Source: an uncultured Eubacteriales bacterium (GTDB lineage: Bacteria > Bacillota > Clostridia > Oscillospirales > Feifaniaceae). Taken from it: 11,492 bases of DNA. A program made the translations under genes and the position numbers. The DNA is taken from assembly GCA_902474785.1 (NCBI GenBank), contig CABRXB010000012.1:1-11492 (forward strand), in the 5' to 3' direction. Below the pieces are notes generated by a model, which was not told the DNA's origin, ran no database searches, and saw only the letters and a program-made list of their open reading frames with translations. Shown piece by piece: positions 5,952 through 11,492 of this stretch. Every line of letters begins with the position of its first letter. The first letter of the stretch is position 1.

Positions 5952-5980
5952 TTGGCAAGCAGGGGAAAAGGTGATAAACT
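5952..5980 (+). promoter_or_regulatory. Promoter upstream of ridA
   Basis: TTGGCA (5952-5957) and TAAACT (5975-5980) are 17 bases apart, with 5/6 and 4/6 matches to consensus. The predicted start near 5987 leaves a leader of about 93 bases. Together with the preceding T8 hairpin this suggests that ridA and the genes after it can be expressed apart from the first gene. Confidence 0.5.
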
Positions 5981-6079
5981 AAATTTTAGAAGTAGAGCCT
6001 TTCTTTTCCGCCAAAGGGCAAAAAAGGCAAACCCCTGGCATTTCAAAAAAACGCTTGTACAGAGAAAGGAAGGATTCCC

Positions 6080-6454
6080 TTGAAAGACGCTGTTGTCACA
6101 ACCGGCGCGCCTGCCGCCATCGGCCCCTATTCGCAGGCCATCCGCGCCGGCGGCATGATTTTTGTGTCCGGGCAACTTCCCATCGACCCCGCGACAGGGG
6201 CCTTTCCCGCCAGTGTTGCGGAGCAGACAAATCGGTCCCTGCTCAACTGCAAGGCCATTTTGGAGCAGGCCGGTCTCGGCTTTCAGCATGTGGTCAAGAC
6301 CACCGTTTTTCTCAAGGACATGAACGATTTTGCCGCCATGAATGAGGTGTATGCCACCCATTTTGCACAGCCCTACCCTGCGCGGGCCGCCGTGGAGGTC
6401 GCGCGCTTGCCCAAGGATGCTCTAGTCGAGATCGAAATGATCGCGGTGGAGTAA
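6080..6454 (+). CDS. ridA: RidA family reactive imine/enamine deaminase
   Basis: This 124-residue cytoplasmic protein hydrolyses 2-aminoacrylate and related enamines/imines, by-products of PLP enzymes, to the keto acid and ammonia; RidA works as a trimer. It has nearly the full family signature: APAAIGPYSQAI at 10-21 with Tyr17, VSGQLPIDPATG at 29-40, VVKTTVFLKDMNDFAAMNEVY at 71-91, and PARAAVEVARLPKDALVEIE at 100-119. Arg102 and Glu117 match Arg105 and Glu120 of Escherichia coli RidA, so it should be an active deaminase. Translation starts at TTG 6080, since AAAGGAAGG (6065-6073) lies 6 bases upstream and no ATG fits the family start; TTG may lower output. It is followed after 59 bases by the PatB-like lyase gene, whose reaction releases 2-aminoacrylate, so a protective or pathway role is natural. 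Confidence 0.96.
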   Translation: MKDAVVTTGAPAAIGPYSQAIRAGGMIFVSGQLPIDPATGAFPASVAEQTNRSLLNCKAILEQAGLGFQHVVKTTVFLKDMNDFAAMNEVYATHFAQPYPARAAVEVARLPKDALVEIEMIAVE

Positions 6455-6513
6455 AAACGGTTGAACAGCGCACAAGCAGGTTCTTAAGTTACAAGAGAAA
6501 GGAAGTTGCGGTT

Positions 6514-7692
6514 ATGAAGTATAACTTTGACGAGCGCATTGACAGAACCGGCAGAGGACAGGCCAAGTGGGAGCCCAGAGGTCTCAAGGAGATGTTTGGC
6601 GATGAAAACCTGCTCTCCTTCTGGGTGGCGGATATGGACTTTCGCGTGGCGCCCCCCATTCGCGACGCGCTGATCGAGGCCGCCGAGCATGGCTGCATTG
6701 GATACACCGGCCTTGACCCCGAATTTTATGAGGCCTACATCAACTGGCAAAAGCGACGCAACGGCTGGGAGCCCGACGCCCTGTGGTTCCGCTATACGCC
6801 CGGCGTTGTGCCCGCCATCAATTTGCTGCTGCTTGCCATGACCAACGAGGGCGACGAGATCCTCATCCAGCGCCCGGTGTACTATCCCTTCACCGACTCC
6901 ATCGTCAAGCAAAAGCGTACGGTGGTGTCGAGCTCGCTTGTCAACAAAAATGGCAAGTATGAAATCGACTTTGAGGACTTTGAGAAAAAAGCCTCTTCCC
7001 CCAAGTGCACCGCCTTCATTCTGTGCAACCCCCACAACCCCGTGGGCCGCGTGTACACCGAGGAGGAGCTGCGCAAGATGGGCGAGATCTGCAACCGCCA
7101 CGGCGTGTTTGTCATCGCCGACGAGATCCACTCCGACCTCATCGCCAAGGGCCATAAGCATGTGGTGTATGCCAAGCTGGGCAAGGAATTCGAGCAAAAC
7201 TGCGCCGTGTGCCACGCCCCCTCCAAGACCTTCAACCTGGCGGGTCTGCAGCTCTCCTGCATCCTGATCCCCAACGAGAAGATCCGCGAGAAGTTCGACG
7301 CCATCCAAAACCGTTACAGCATCACCTCCCCCAATTACTTCGCACCCGTGGCCGCCAAAGCCGCGTGGAAGGATGGGGAAGACTGGCTGGCCGCCGTGTA
7401 CGAGTACATGTTTGGCAACTATGAGTTCATTGTGGACTTCTGTAAGAAGACCTGGGGCGACAAGGTCATCGTCTCGCCGCTCGAGGGCACCTACCTGGCA
7501 TGGCTCGATTTCAGACAGCTTGAGAGCGATCCCGACAAGCTGCAGGATCTCGTGCGCAAGGAGGCCAAGGTCGCGCTCGACGAGGGCTACATCTTTGGGC
7601 CGGAGGGCGCCGGCTTTGAGCGCATCAACCTGGCGTGTCCCAGAGAGCTCATTGTGGAGCTCATGGAGCGTCTTGCCAAGGTCATCAAATAA
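6514..7692 (+). CDS. MalY/PatB family PLP-dependent C-S beta-lyase (cystathionine beta-lyase type)
   Basis: This 392-residue fold-type I PLP enzyme most likely cleaves the C-S bond of S-substituted cysteines (cystathionine or cysteine conjugates) to a thiol, pyruvate and ammonia. Signatures are FWVADMDF at 36-43, ILCNPHNPVGRV at 169-180 with Asn175, VIADEIHSDL at 200-209 with Asp203 for the pyridine nitrogen, and HAPSKTFNLAGLQ at 234-246 with Lys238 as the Schiff-base lysine. GAGFERINLACPR at 365-377 holds the likely carboxylate-binding arginine. Length and order match MalY and PatB, and the SKTFNLAGL context separates them from aspartate aminotransferases. GAAAGGAAG lies 8 bases upstream of the ATG. 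Only 59 bases part it from ridA, so the two are probably cotranscribed. Conventional transamination cannot be excluded from sequence, but the neighbours favour beta-elimination. Confidence 0.93.
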   Translation: MKYNFDERIDRTGRGQAKWEPRGLKEMFGDENLLSFWVADMDFRVAPPIRDALIEAAEHGCIGYTGLDPEFYEAYINWQKRRNGWEPDALWFRYTPGVVPAINLLLLAMTNEGDEILIQRPVYYPFTDSIVKQKRTVVSSSLVNKNGKYEIDFEDFEKKASSPKCTAFILCNPHNPVGRVYTEEELRKMGEICNRHGVFVIADEIHSDLIAKGHKHVVYAKLGKEFEQNCAVCHAPSKTFNLAGLQLSCILIPNEKIREKFDAIQNRYSITSPNYFAPVAAKAAWKDGEDWLAAVYEYMFGNYEFIVDFCKKTWGDKVIVSPLEGTYLAWLDFRQLESDPDKLQDLVRKEAKVALDEGYIFGPEGAGFERINLACPRELIVELMERLAKVIK

Positions 7693-7740
7693 AGGAAAAC
7701 AACACAGTTTGCGCGGCGGCCCTGCAGGGTTGCGGCGACC

Positions 7741-7770
7741 CCCATGCGCGGCCCTTGGGCCGCGCATGGG
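7741..7770. repeat. Perfect 30-base inverted repeat between the lyase and amidohydrolase genes
   Basis: CCCATGCGCGGCCC (7741-7754) and GGGCCGCGCATGGG (7757-7770) are exact reverse complements separated by TT. In RNA this makes a 13-base-pair GC-rich stem with a tight CTTG loop. No T tract follows on either strand, so it does not fit a rho-independent terminator. It lies 49 bases after the lyase stop and about 17 bases before the ribosome binding site of the first M20 gene. It may act as an RNA processing or stabilising element, or as a protein-binding site. Confidence 0.8.
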
Positions 7771-7802
7771 CGTTCCACCAGAAAATAAGGGAGGTTATGC
7801 CA

Positions 7803-9017
7803 ATGAGCGGCGTCATTACGGCGCAGCAGGTGAGGCAGGCGGCGGAGCGGCAGTTTGACGAGCTTGTCGCCTTGCGGCGGTATCTGCATGAAAATGCCGA
7901 GCCCTCCAAGGAGGAGAAAACAGCCAGCGCCCTTGTCAAACAGGAGGCGCGGGCGCTGGGGTTGCCCTATGAGAGCGTGGGGGAGTATGGTGTTGTGGTC
8001 ACGCTGCAAGGGCGCGGCGAAGGCGGCTGTATCTGCCTTCGCGCCGACATGGATGCGCTTCGCCTCACCGAGAGCGAGACCAATTTGAATCGAGCGCGCG
8101 ATGTGATCAGCAAAAATCCCGGCGTGTGCCACGCCTGCGGACACGATGCGCACACCGCGGCGCTGATTGTGGCCATGCGCACGCTGACGCGCTGGCGCGA
8201 CCAATTTGACGGCACCATTCTCTTTCTCTTTGAGTCGGGCGAGGAGATGCCGGCCACCATCCCCGAGGTGTCGGCCATGCTGCGCGAGAAAAAGCCAGAC
8301 CGCCTGTTTGCCCTGCATGTGTGGAACGAGCTGCCAAGCGGCAAGATCTGCATCGACGGCGGGCCGCGCATGTCGGGCGGCGGCGGTCTAGTCTATGAGA
8401 TCACAGGGCGCGGCGGCCACGGCTCCGCCCCCTCCGCCACCATCAGCCCCATCCGCCCGGCGGTTCAAATTGCCTCCATGCTCGACGAGATGCGCATGAC
8501 CGCCGTCGACCCCGCCGACATCAATGTGATCTCGGTCAATCTGCTGCAGGCGGGAAGCGCGTCCAACATCATTCCCGAGACGGCAAAAGTCGGCTTTTCT
8601 TTTCGCTATTACCAGCCGCGCTACACCACAGAGATTCGCGCGCGCTGCGCGCGCATTGTGGAAAACGTGGCCGCGGCCTATTCCTGCAAAACCGCTCTGG
8701 TGCAGGATCTGCGGCTCGACCCCGTGTTCAACGACCACGAGGTCTCGGCCTTTGCGCGCCGCTGCGCCGTCGAGCTCTTTGGGGAGGACTGCCTTGAGAG
8801 CGCATCTGCATGGGCCGCCTGTGAGTCCATGGGGAGCTATCTCTCCATGGTGCCCGGCTGCCTGGCCTTTGTGGGCATTCAAAACGAGGCCGTCGGCTCG
8901 GGCGGGCTGCACCACAATCCGCTCTTTGACATCGACGAGGGCGTGCTGCCCTCGTGCGCGGCGCTGCACATGCAAGTGGCGCTCGAGACTCTGCAATCGG
9001 GAGGAGAAAAACGATGA
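7803..9017 (+). CDS. M20 family amidohydrolase, first of three tandem paralogues
   Basis: This 404-residue enzyme belongs to the M20 aminoacylase/HipO-like amidohydrolases, which hydrolyse N-acyl amino acids or small peptides with a two-metal centre. The catalytic domain shows ICLRADMDAL at 77-86, VCHACGHDAHTAA at 108-120 (ligands Cys112 and His114), FLFESGEE at 141-148 (Glu147/Glu148), and ALHVWNELPSG at 170-180 (His172). The lid domain spans roughly 185-300 with GRGGHGSAP at 203-210. Near the C terminus LHHNPLFDIDEG at 369-380 supplies the last ligand, His371. There is no signal peptide, so it is cytoplasmic. The start ATG 7803 has AAGGGAGG 8 bases upstream; the ATG two codons earlier is only 2 bases from that site. 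The stop overlaps the next start as ATGA. The usual QPAEE segment is FESGEE here. It is the most divergent of the three in its C-terminal part, which reads WAACESMGSYLS where the others have WMGSESFG. Confidence 0.93.
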   Translation: MSGVITAQQVRQAAERQFDELVALRRYLHENAEPSKEEKTASALVKQEARALGLPYESVGEYGVVVTLQGRGEGGCICLRADMDALRLTESETNLNRARDVISKNPGVCHACGHDAHTAALIVAMRTLTRWRDQFDGTILFLFESGEEMPATIPEVSAMLREKKPDRLFALHVWNELPSGKICIDGGPRMSGGGGLVYEITGRGGHGSAPSATISPIRPAVQIASMLDEMRMTAVDPADINVISVNLLQAGSASNIIPETAKVGFSFRYYQPRYTTEIRARCARIVENVAAAYSCKTALVQDLRLDPVFNDHEVSAFARRCAVELFGEDCLESASAWAACESMGSYLSMVPGCLAFVGIQNEAVGSGGLHHNPLFDIDEGVLPSCAALHMQVALETLQSGGEKR

Positions 9018-10213
9018 TGGATATTGGTCGTGTGCAAAGCGAGCTCGAGGCGGTGAAGGCCCATGTGCTCGAGGTTCGCCGCTATTTTCACGAACACCCC
9101 AGCCCCTCGGGAAAAGAGGAGGGGGCGGCCCTTTTTGTGGAAAAAGAGGCCGAATATTTGGGCCTTGCCCACTACCGCTACGCTGACTACGGCGTTGTGG
9201 CGACGCTCGAGGGTGCGCGCCCGGGGCCGACCATTTGCCTGCGCGCCGACTACGATGCGCTGACCATGCAGGAGGCGGCGGAAAACCTGGCCGGGAAAAA
9301 GGAGTATGTCTCCAAAGAGAGCGGCCTTTGCCACGCCTGCGGACACGACGGGCATGTCGCCATGGCGCTGGGCGCCATGCGCGTGCTGTGCGCGCTCAAA
9401 GAGCAGCTCGCAGGGCGCGTTGTCTTCCTGTTTGAATCGGGCGAGGAGCGCGGCGGCCTGACCAAGGACGGCGTGCGCGAGGCGCTTCGCCGGGAAAAGG
9501 TGGAGACCTGCTTTGCCATCCATCTCGACGCGGCGCTGCCCACCGGCGCCTGCAACGTCGAGCCCGGCGCGCGCCTCATGGGGGCGGCCAGCATCGGGGC
9601 GACGCTGCGCGGCAGGGGCGGCCACGGTTCCCGGCCCGACGAGGCGGTCAACCCCATCAACGCGGTGTCGCAGATCGTGTGCGCGCTGCAGGGCATCATC
9701 CCCAACTGTGTGACGCCGGGCGAGTGCGCGGTGCTGTCGGTCGGCGTGATCGAGGGCGGCACGGTGCGCAACATCATCCCCGAGACCGCCTCCTTTGCCG
9801 GCTCGACCCGCTTTCTCTCCCCTGAGGTCGGCGCGGTCGTGCTGGAGCGCGTTTCGGCGCTGGTCTGCGGCGTTGCCGCGGCGGAAGGGTGCGAGGTCGA
9901 GAGCCTGACGGCCAAGGTCGATTTACCGGTGACGGTCAACGACGAGACGGCCTGCGCCACAGCAAAGGCCGCCGTGACAAAGCTGATCGGCGCGCAGGCG
10001 CTGGTGGCCCGCGAGCCCTGGATGGGGTCGGAGTCGTTTGGCTACTGCCTTGAGGTCGCGCCGGGCGCCATGCTGTTTTTGGGCATTGCAAATCCCGAAA
10101 AGGGAAGCGGCGCCGCGCACCACAACCCGAGGTTTGACCTCGACGAGGACGCGCTTGCTGTGGGCGTCGCCGCCGAGGTGGGCTATGTGCTTGCCTGCAT
10201 GTCGCTGCTTTAG
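9014..10213 (+). CDS. M20 family amidohydrolase, second of three tandem paralogues
   Basis: This 399-residue paralogue has the same architecture. RADYDAL lies at 78-84, and LCHACGHDGHVAM at 105-117 gives ligands Cys109 and His111. FLFESGEERGG at 138-148 holds Glu144/Glu145, and CFAIHLDAALPTG at 166-178 holds His170. The lid domain carries GRGGHGSRPDEAVNPINAVSQ at 200-220. EPWMGSESFGYC at 334-345 and GIANPEKGSGAAHHNPRFDLDEDAL at 357-381 give His370. It starts at ATG 9014 within an ATGA overlap with the preceding gene and has GGGAGGAG about 7 bases upstream, so translational coupling is likely; ATG 9017 is an equally good codon. It is closer to the third paralogue than to the first, sharing KEQL-x-G, GSESFG and NPEKG-x-GAAHHNP. 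Loss of acidic or basic residues in a substrate pocket cannot be judged without a structure. The substrate probably differs slightly from that of its neighbours. Confidence 0.93.
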   Translation: MMDIGRVQSELEAVKAHVLEVRRYFHEHPSPSGKEEGAALFVEKEAEYLGLAHYRYADYGVVATLEGARPGPTICLRADYDALTMQEAAENLAGKKEYVSKESGLCHACGHDGHVAMALGAMRVLCALKEQLAGRVVFLFESGEERGGLTKDGVREALRREKVETCFAIHLDAALPTGACNVEPGARLMGAASIGATLRGRGGHGSRPDEAVNPINAVSQIVCALQGIIPNCVTPGECAVLSVGVIEGGTVRNIIPETASFAGSTRFLSPEVGAVVLERVSALVCGVAAAEGCEVESLTAKVDLPVTVNDETACATAKAAVTKLIGAQALVAREPWMGSESFGYCLEVAPGAMLFLGIANPEKGSGAAHHNPRFDLDEDALAVGVAAEVGYVLACMSLL

Positions 10214-10224
10214 GAGGTGAGGAC

Positions 10225-11430
10225 ATGACAAACATATCGGCCGATGCGCTCCGTCAGCAGGTCGTTGACCTGCTGCCCTACACGTTGCAGGTCTATGAGA
10301 TGCTGCACCAAAACCCGGAGCCCTCCGGCGAAGAGCGGCAGACGGCGGCCTTCATCCGGGGCGAGCTCGAGGCGCTGGGGCTCGCTTGGGAACCGGTGCT
10401 CGACCACGGTACGCTGGCGCTGCTCGACACAAACCGCCCCGGCAGGACGTTGCTGCTGCGCGCCGACATCGACGCGCTGCCCGTGCAGGAGGACGACTGC
10501 AACCTGACCGGGAAAAAGCCGCTGCTCTCGCAGCGTCCCGGCGTGTGCCACGCCTGCGGGCACGACGGGCACACGGCCACGCTGCTCACGGTGGCGCGCA
10601 TCCTCGTGGCGCTCAAAGAGCAGCTTTGCGGCAAGGTCTATCTCTACTTTGAGCAGGGGGAGGAGCGGCTCATGGCCTCCGCCGTCAACGCGCAGCTTCC
10701 GGCGCGTCTGGCGCTGGACGCGGCCTATGCCATCCACTACTATGCCGACATGCCCTGCGGCCGAATCTCCATCGAGAAAGGCCCCAGAATGTCGGGCGTC
10801 TATGGGTTTGAATACACCATCCAGGGAAAGGGCGGACATTCCTCGCGCCCCGATCAGGCGAAAAACCCGCTGCTTTGCGCTGTGAAGATCGCGCAGGCCA
10901 TCGACGGGCTCTCCATGCTGGAGGCCCCGCCCGGAGAGTTTGCCGTCTTCTCCCTTGGCATGCTCGACGCGGGGACGCAGGTCAACGTCATCCCCGACAC
11001 GGCGAAGCTGGCCGGCACCATCCGCTATTTCGAGCCCGACGTGGGCGATGCCATGGTGCAAAAGCTGCACCGCACGGTGGAGGCGCACCTCGCCTATGCG
11101 GGGTGCGAGGCGACGGGGCTTGTCGAGATGATCGCGCCGCCCGTTGTCAACGATGCGGCGCTGTCGACCTTTGCCTCCAAAGCCATTGCGCAGGTGATCG
11201 GCGACGAGGCGGTGTCGGGCGGGCCGCGCTGGATGGGCAGCGAATCCTTTGGCTCGATCACGGCAAACCTGCCCTCAATCTTCGCCTTTGTGGGCGCGGC
11301 CAACCCCGAAAAGGGCTGCGGAGCGGCGCACCACAACCCCAAATTCCAGATGGACACCGACGCGCTCGAGCTCGGCGTATTGTCGGGCCTTGCCTTTGCC
11401 ACGCGTTTTTTGAACGGCATTGAGGATTAA
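10225..11430 (+). CDS. M20 family amidohydrolase, third of three tandem paralogues
   Basis: This 401-residue paralogue completes the tandem set. RADIDALPVQE lies at 79-89, VCHACGHDGHTA at 107-118 gives ligands Cys111 and His113, and YFEQGEERLM at 141-150 holds Glu146/Glu147. YAIHYYADMPCG at 168-179 holds His171, and GKGGHSSRPDQAKNP at 201-215 is in the lid domain. PRWMGSESFGS at 334-344 and GAANPEKGCGAAHHNPKFQMDTDAL at 357-381 give His370. AGGAGGTG, overlapping the stop of the second paralogue, lies 5 bases before ATG 10225, so coupled translation is likely. Tyr173 and nearby aromatics after the His171 ligand differ from the other two, which hints at a different acyl or side-chain preference; this is inference. 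It is the last gene before a T-tailed terminator, so no transporter belongs to this transcript. Confidence 0.93.
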   Translation: MTNISADALRQQVVDLLPYTLQVYEMLHQNPEPSGEERQTAAFIRGELEALGLAWEPVLDHGTLALLDTNRPGRTLLLRADIDALPVQEDDCNLTGKKPLLSQRPGVCHACGHDGHTATLLTVARILVALKEQLCGKVYLYFEQGEERLMASAVNAQLPARLALDAAYAIHYYADMPCGRISIEKGPRMSGVYGFEYTIQGKGGHSSRPDQAKNPLLCAVKIAQAIDGLSMLEAPPGEFAVFSLGMLDAGTQVNVIPDTAKLAGTIRYFEPDVGDAMVQKLHRTVEAHLAYAGCEATGLVEMIAPPVVNDAALSTFASKAIAQVIGDEAVSGGPRWMGSESFGSITANLPSIFAFVGAANPEKGCGAAHHNPKFQMDTDALELGVLSGLAFATRFLNGIED

Positions 11431-11442
11431 ATTAGGATAAAA

Positions 11443-11487
11443 GAGACGAAAAAGCCGCCGACAACGGATCTTTTCGTTTCTTTTTTT
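11443..11487 (+). terminator. Terminator at the end of the amidohydrolase run
   Basis: GAGACGAAAA (11443-11452) pairs with TTTTCGTTTC (11471-11480) with one G-U pair, and an inner CCG/CGG stem lies within the loop. Seven Ts follow (11481-11487). It begins 12 bases after the last stop codon and closes the transcript. Confidence 0.7.
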
Positions 11488-11492
11488 CTATC

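Noticed and set aside
6484..7767. A 427-codon minus-strand open frame over the PatB-like gene
   Set aside because: It is an antisense shadow of a gene with full PLP-enzyme motifs, with no domain, no ribosome binding site and no promoter.
7741..7770. Reading the perfect inverted repeat as a rho-independent terminator
   Set aside because: No T tract follows on either strand; it is kept as a repeat of unknown role.
8388..11088. Several 200-290 codon minus-strand frames over the M20 genes
   Set aside because: Antisense shadows. The plus-strand genes carry all the metal-site motifs and coupled ribosome binding sites.
1..11492. tRNA, rRNA, CRISPR array, insertion sequence or prophage attachment site
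   Set aside because: No tRNA-like cloverleaf, repeat-spacer pattern, transposase, or flanking direct repeats were seen on reading both strands.

Overview
The window looks like part of a chromosome of a GC-rich, strictly anaerobic Gram-positive bacterium, most likely a gut clostridial lineage of the Oscillospiraceae/Christensenellales kind. The reasons are an EFR1-type flavodoxin/ferredoxin protein, a DegV fatty-acid-binding protein, an XRE regulator with C-terminal membrane helices of a type common in Firmicutes, strong AAAGGAGG-type ribosome binding sites, and sigma-A promoters with 17-base spacers. The taxon is an inference. No RNA genes, CRISPR arrays or insertion sequences were seen.

Left part (about 1-2370, minus strand): an EFR1 ferredoxin gene (176-934) lies downstream of an M20-family amidohydrolase gene (1048-2368). 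The amidohydrolase keeps a good promoter, ribosome binding site and hairpin terminator but carries a frameshift after about 66 codons, so it is annotated as a pseudogene. Middle part (2370-4940): a divergently transcribed degV gene, a 70-residue minus-strand ORF with its own near-consensus promoter, and an XRE/two-helix membrane regulator in an AT-richer island.

Right part (4824-11489, plus strand): a six-gene catabolic run bounded by a strong promoter and a T-tailed terminator. The order is ornithine cyclodeaminase/mu-crystallin family reductase, RidA imine deaminase, MalY/PatB PLP-dependent C-S lyase, then three tandem paralogous M20 amidohydrolases. The first two M20 genes overlap by ATGA and the third starts 11 bases after the second. 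A likely terminator plus a new promoter separates the first gene from the rest, and a perfect 30-base inverted repeat separates the lyase from the amidohydrolases.

The enzymes fit one chemical logic. The M20 enzymes would remove an N-acyl group (or split a small peptide) from an S-substituted cysteine. The PatB-like lyase would cleave the C-S bond to give a thiol and 2-aminoacrylate. RidA would hydrolyse the reactive enamine/imine to pyruvate, and the mu-crystallin-type reductase could handle a ketimine or imino acid by-product. This resembles mercapturate or N-acyl-cysteine-conjugate salvage, but here three amidohydrolases are present and no transporter is encoded in the window. The substrate is inferred, not shown by sequence.
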